The position numbers and the translations under genes were made by a program. From positions 62,001 to 126,000 of the forward strand of contig JAQUAI010000007.1 in the NCBI GenBank assembly GCA_028687335.1: a stretch of DNA of 64,000 nt. The letters are read 5' to 3'. The DNA is from Gallionella sp. (GTDB lineage Bacteria > Pseudomonadota > Gammaproteobacteria > Burkholderiales > Gallionellaceae). Positions 61,669 to 64,000 of this stretch are shown one piece after another (position 1 is the first letter of the stretch; each line of letters opens with the position of its first letter). The notes below the pieces were generated by a model. That model had not been told where the DNA came from. It ran no database searches and saw nothing but the letters and a program-made list of their open reading frames with translations.

Positions 61669-63076
61669 GCGACTTTTATTGATCGTGCTGGGTGCCGCGC
61701 TGGGCGGCTGTTCGATGATGCCCGAGTACGTGCGTCCCGCCGCGCCGGTGGCTGCCGCTTGGCCGCAAGGTGCAAATGCTGAGGGCAAGCGCGACGTGGC
61801 CGCAACCGACTGGCAGCACTACTACACTGATGCGCGTTTGCAAGCGTTGATCGCCGCCGCACTGGAGCACAACCGCGATTTGCACATTGCTACTGCGCGC
61901 ATCGCCGAAGCGCGCGCGCAATACGGTGTGCAGCAGGCTGACCAGTTGCCCAACGTCAACGTCAGTGCGGGACGCAATGCTTCCGCTTCGCCCGCCAGCA
62001 CCTCGTTCACTGGGCGCGATTTTAAATCCAATCGCTACGATGTCAGCCTTGCGCTGGTGTCGTATGAGCTAGATTTCTGGGGGCGGGTGCGCAATTTGAG
62101 CGCAGCCGCCAAAGCGAGTTATCTGGCGAGTGAAGCGGCGCAGCAAGCATTTCGTCTTTCACTGGTGGCCGAGGTGGCGAATGCTTACCTGTCACTGCAA
62201 GAGTTGAGTGAACGCGCGCAACTTGCCGCCGCCACGGCGCAAGGCCGTGCTGAAATGCGCGCACTGGTGCAGCGTCGCCGCGACCTTGGCGTGTCGGGTG
62301 ATCTGGAGTGGCTGCAAGCCGAAGGCGCGTATCAGTCCGCGCTGGCCGAGCGTGCCAATCTGGAGCGCCAACAAGCCGCCGCTGAAAATCTGCTCACGCT
62401 GTTGGTCGGCCAGCCGCTGACGGCAATTAAAGATTTGCCCGCCGGACGCACGTTGGCTGCGCAAGACATTAGCGCCGATCTTATTGCCGGGCTGCCCTCC
62501 GACGTATTGTTGCAGCGCCCCGACGTGATCGCAGCCGAGCAAAAACTGATCGCGGCGAATGCCAATATCGGGGCAGCACGCGCCGCCTTTCTGCCGCGCA
62601 TCACACTCACCGGCAGCTTTGGCACGGCTAGCCGCACCTTATCCGGCTTGTTTGGTGCGGGCAGTGACGCGTGGAGTTTTCAGCCCAGCCTGAGCGCGCC
62701 GCTGTTTGATGCCGGACACAATGCCGCCAACACCGATCTCGCCGAAGCGCGCAAAGTTATCGCCGTTGCCGAGTATGAAAAGACGCTACAGCAAGCTTTC
62801 CGCGAAGTGGCCGACTTGCTCAACGCGCGTGAAAAAATCGCCGAGCAACTGGGTGCGCAGCAAGCTAACGCGCAAGCGCAAAACCAGCGTTTGAAACTGG
62901 TTGAGGCGCGATTCAAAGCCGGTGTCGCCAGCCATCTCGAAGTGCTCGACGCGCAACGCGATTCCTTCGCCGCACAACAGGGCGAGTTGCAAGTACGGCG
63001 CAGTCTGCTTACGGCAGCAGCACAGCTCTACAAAGCCCTCGCCGGACAAGCCGCGCAGGGCGGGACGGCACAATGA
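61661..63076 (+). CDS. Outer-membrane efflux channel lipoprotein, NodT/OprM type
   Basis: 471 residues from the ATG at 61661, which has AAGGAG 7 bases upstream; this start overlaps the pump gene by 8 bases. The lipobox LGGC gives Cys17. Two outer-membrane efflux protein repeats are seen, with ALEHNRDLHIATARIAEARA and VSYELDFWGRVRN, then SDVLLQRPDVIAAEQKLIAA. It forms the trimeric tunnel of the tripartite pump. Confidence 0.95.
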   Translation: MNKRLLLIVLGAALGGCSMMPEYVRPAAPVAAAWPQGANAEGKRDVAATDWQHYYTDARLQALIAAALEHNRDLHIATARIAEARAQYGVQQADQLPNVNVSAGRNASASPASTSFTGRDFKSNRYDVSLALVSYELDFWGRVRNLSAAAKASYLASEAAQQAFRLSLVAEVANAYLSLQELSERAQLAAATAQGRAEMRALVQRRRDLGVSGDLEWLQAEGAYQSALAERANLERQQAAAENLLTLLVGQPLTAIKDLPAGRTLAAQDISADLIAGLPSDVLLQRPDVIAAEQKLIAANANIGAARAAFLPRITLTGSFGTASRTLSGLFGAGSDAWSFQPSLSAPLFDAGHNAANTDLAEARKVIAVAEYEKTLQQAFREVADLLNAREKIAEQLGAQQANAQAQNQRLKLVEARFKAGVASHLEVLDAQRDSFAAQQGELQVRRSLLTAAAQLYKALAGQAAQGGTAQ

Positions 63077-63708
63077 GCGTTGTTGCGAAAAGCGCCAGCG
63101 AACAAACCCGCGAACGCCTGCTCGACGCGGCGCGCGAAGTGTTTTCGCAATGCGGGTTTCAAGGTGCCACCGTGCGTGAAATCTGCCGCCGTGCCGATGC
63201 CAACGTCGCGGCGGTGAATTACCATTTCGGCGGCAAAGATGCCCTGCTCGCCGAGGCACTTAACTTTGCTCCGCTACGCGCCTTGCAGGAAGATAACGTC
63301 ACGGCGGATGCTTGTCCGCGCGTCCGCCTGCGTTTATTCATCCACGGCTTTTTGCGCATGTTGCTGGACGAAAAAAACGCCTCTGCTCAGTGCCAGATCA
63401 TGGCGCGTGAATTGGCCGACCCAACCCCCGCGCTGGACAAAATTGTGCGTGAAGCCATTGCACCGCTGCACACCTACCTTGGCACCGTAGTACGCGAAAT
63501 TGTCGGCGCGACAGTCAGCGAAGCCGACTGCCGCCGTGGCGTACACAGCATCGTCGGGCAATGCATGTATTACCGGCACTCTCAACCCGTGCTGCAACGT
63601 CTGCGCCCCAAACTGAACTACACCCCCAAAGAGATCGAAGCTATCGCGCAACACATCGCCGAATTTTCGCTGGCGGGATTGGCTCAGTTAGCGATCACAA
63701 GCCGTTAA
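63073..63708 (+). CDS. TetR-family regulator, CerR/CecR type
   Basis: 211 residues. The N-terminal TetR DNA-binding domain is RERLLDAAREVFSQCGFQGA, then TVREICRRADANVAAVNYHF. The C-terminal part (HTYLGTVVREIVGATVSEADCRRGVHSIVGQ) resembles the DUF1956 ligand domain of the CerR/CecR (YbiH) group. It overlaps the channel gene by 4 bases, so it is co-transcribed with the pump. It probably represses the operon, and itself, at the palindrome at 57345-57369. Confidence 0.9.
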   Translation: MSVVAKSASEQTRERLLDAAREVFSQCGFQGATVREICRRADANVAAVNYHFGGKDALLAEALNFAPLRALQEDNVTADACPRVRLRLFIHGFLRMLLDEKNASAQCQIMARELADPTPALDKIVREAIAPLHTYLGTVVREIVGATVSEADCRRGVHSIVGQCMYYRHSQPVLQRLRPKLNYTPKEIEAIAQHIAEFSLAGLAQLAITSR

Positions 63709-63733
63709 TCCCGCACGCGCATGGATTACAATT

Positions 63734-63754
63734 CCGGCTCCTCACTAGAGCCGG
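63734..63754 (+). promoter_or_regulatory. Leader hairpin before pyrC
   Basis: CCGGCTC (63734-63740) and GAGCCGG (63748-63754) form a 7-bp stem around CTCACTA. The 3' arm covers positions -16 to -10 before the pyrC ATG, the ribosome-binding region. A -10-like TACAAT (63727-63732) is just upstream. The layout recalls the CCGG start region and leader hairpin that regulate enterobacterial pyrC. Confidence 0.55.
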
Positions 63755-63763
63755 GATCACTTC

Positions 63764-64000
63764 ATGCAACAACTCACCCTCACCCGCCCCGACGATTGGC
63801 ACTTGCACTTGCGCGATGACGCGCTGATGGCTTCGGTGCTGCCCGACACTGCCAGACAGTTCGCCCGCGCCATCGTCATGCCCAATCTGCGTCCACCCGT
63901 CACCACCACCGAACAGGCTGTGGCTTACCGTGAGCGCATCTTGAAAGCGTTGCCGCAAGGCATGAAGTTCGAACCGCTGATGACGCTCTACCTCACCGAC
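63764..64000 (+). CDS. pyrC: Dihydroorotase, N-terminal part
   Basis: 79 visible residues. [20 protein letters not shown] carries the metal-binding HxH (His13, His15), and [20 protein letters not shown] is the conserved next strand of type II dihydroorotase. The enzyme closes carbamoyl-aspartate to dihydroorotate in pyrimidine synthesis. The gene runs off the right edge. It is separated from the TetR gene by 55 bases containing the leader hairpin. Confidence 0.95.
   Translation, partial: MQQLTLTRPDDWHLHLRDDALMASVLPDTARQFARAIVMPNLRPPVTTTEQAVAYRERILKALPQGMKFEPLMTLYLTD

Overview
The window is a chromosomal replication-origin neighbourhood of a betaproteobacterium. The support is the gene order dnaA-dnaN-gyrB running leftward and rpmH-rnpA-yidD-yidC-mnmE-mnmG-rsmG-parA-parB-atpIBEFHAGDC-glmU-glmS running rightward. 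Mpl, a two-domain polyphosphate:AMP phosphotransferase and a Tim44-like/ubiJ/ubiB cluster fit as well. The mix suggests Nitrosomonadales, possibly a Gallionellaceae-like organism, but no lineage marker here proves a genus. There are no rRNA or tRNA genes and no CRISPR array.

Layout. Bases 1-1.8 kb carry leftward rsmB (cut by the window edge), fmt and def. Rightward follow a LysM protein, dprA, smg and topA (1.9-7.0 kb), closed by a strong hairpin terminator. A 1.2-kb IS3-family (IS407-group-like) element sits between topA and gyrB, ending two bases from the gyrB stop codon. gyrB, dnaN and dnaA follow (8.4-13.5 kb). The AT-rich dnaN-dnaA gap holds a cluster of DnaA boxes and is the best oriC candidate. 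Two parS palindromes flank it, one between dnaN and gyrB and one between mnmE and mnmG; the ParA/ParB pair that would act on them is at 20-21.6 kb. The full F1Fo ATP synthase operon spans 21.6-28.6 kb and ends in a UUCG-loop terminator. glmU, glmS and an orphan ParA-type ATPase follow.

From 33 to 55 kb almost everything is leftward: a DUF2059 protein, the zwf-pgl-gnd oxidative pentose phosphate operon, then ubiB, ubiJ and a Tim44-like gene. About 10.6 kb of other genes separates these from ubiE and a DUF971 gene, which normally adjoin them. The intervening block carries a yjdM-membrane protein-Cys-rich protein-rluA operon, a secreted unknown, mpl, the polyphosphate phosphotransferase, sixA, ppsR, a rhodanese lipoprotein, two decayed toxin-antitoxin loci and a HindVP-like type II restriction-modification pair. 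Beyond ubiE lie hldE2-like, dolP, diaA, yraN, lpoA and divergent rsmI, the same set and order as the E. coli yraL-yraP region.

Bases 55.6-57.4 kb are a small accessory patch: three unrecognised small proteins and several intergenic hairpins. A tripartite RND efflux operon (adaptor, pump, outer-membrane channel) with its TetR-type regulator as the last gene fills 57.4-63.7 kb. The window ends in the start of pyrC, whose leader can form a hairpin over the ribosome-binding region.

No clearly new multi-gene system was found. The most promising unexplained items are the accessory block interrupting the ubi cluster, the 116-bp MITE-like repeat before ubiE, the conserved-looking Cys-rich small proteins, and the predicted operator and leader structures upstream of the efflux operon and pyrC.
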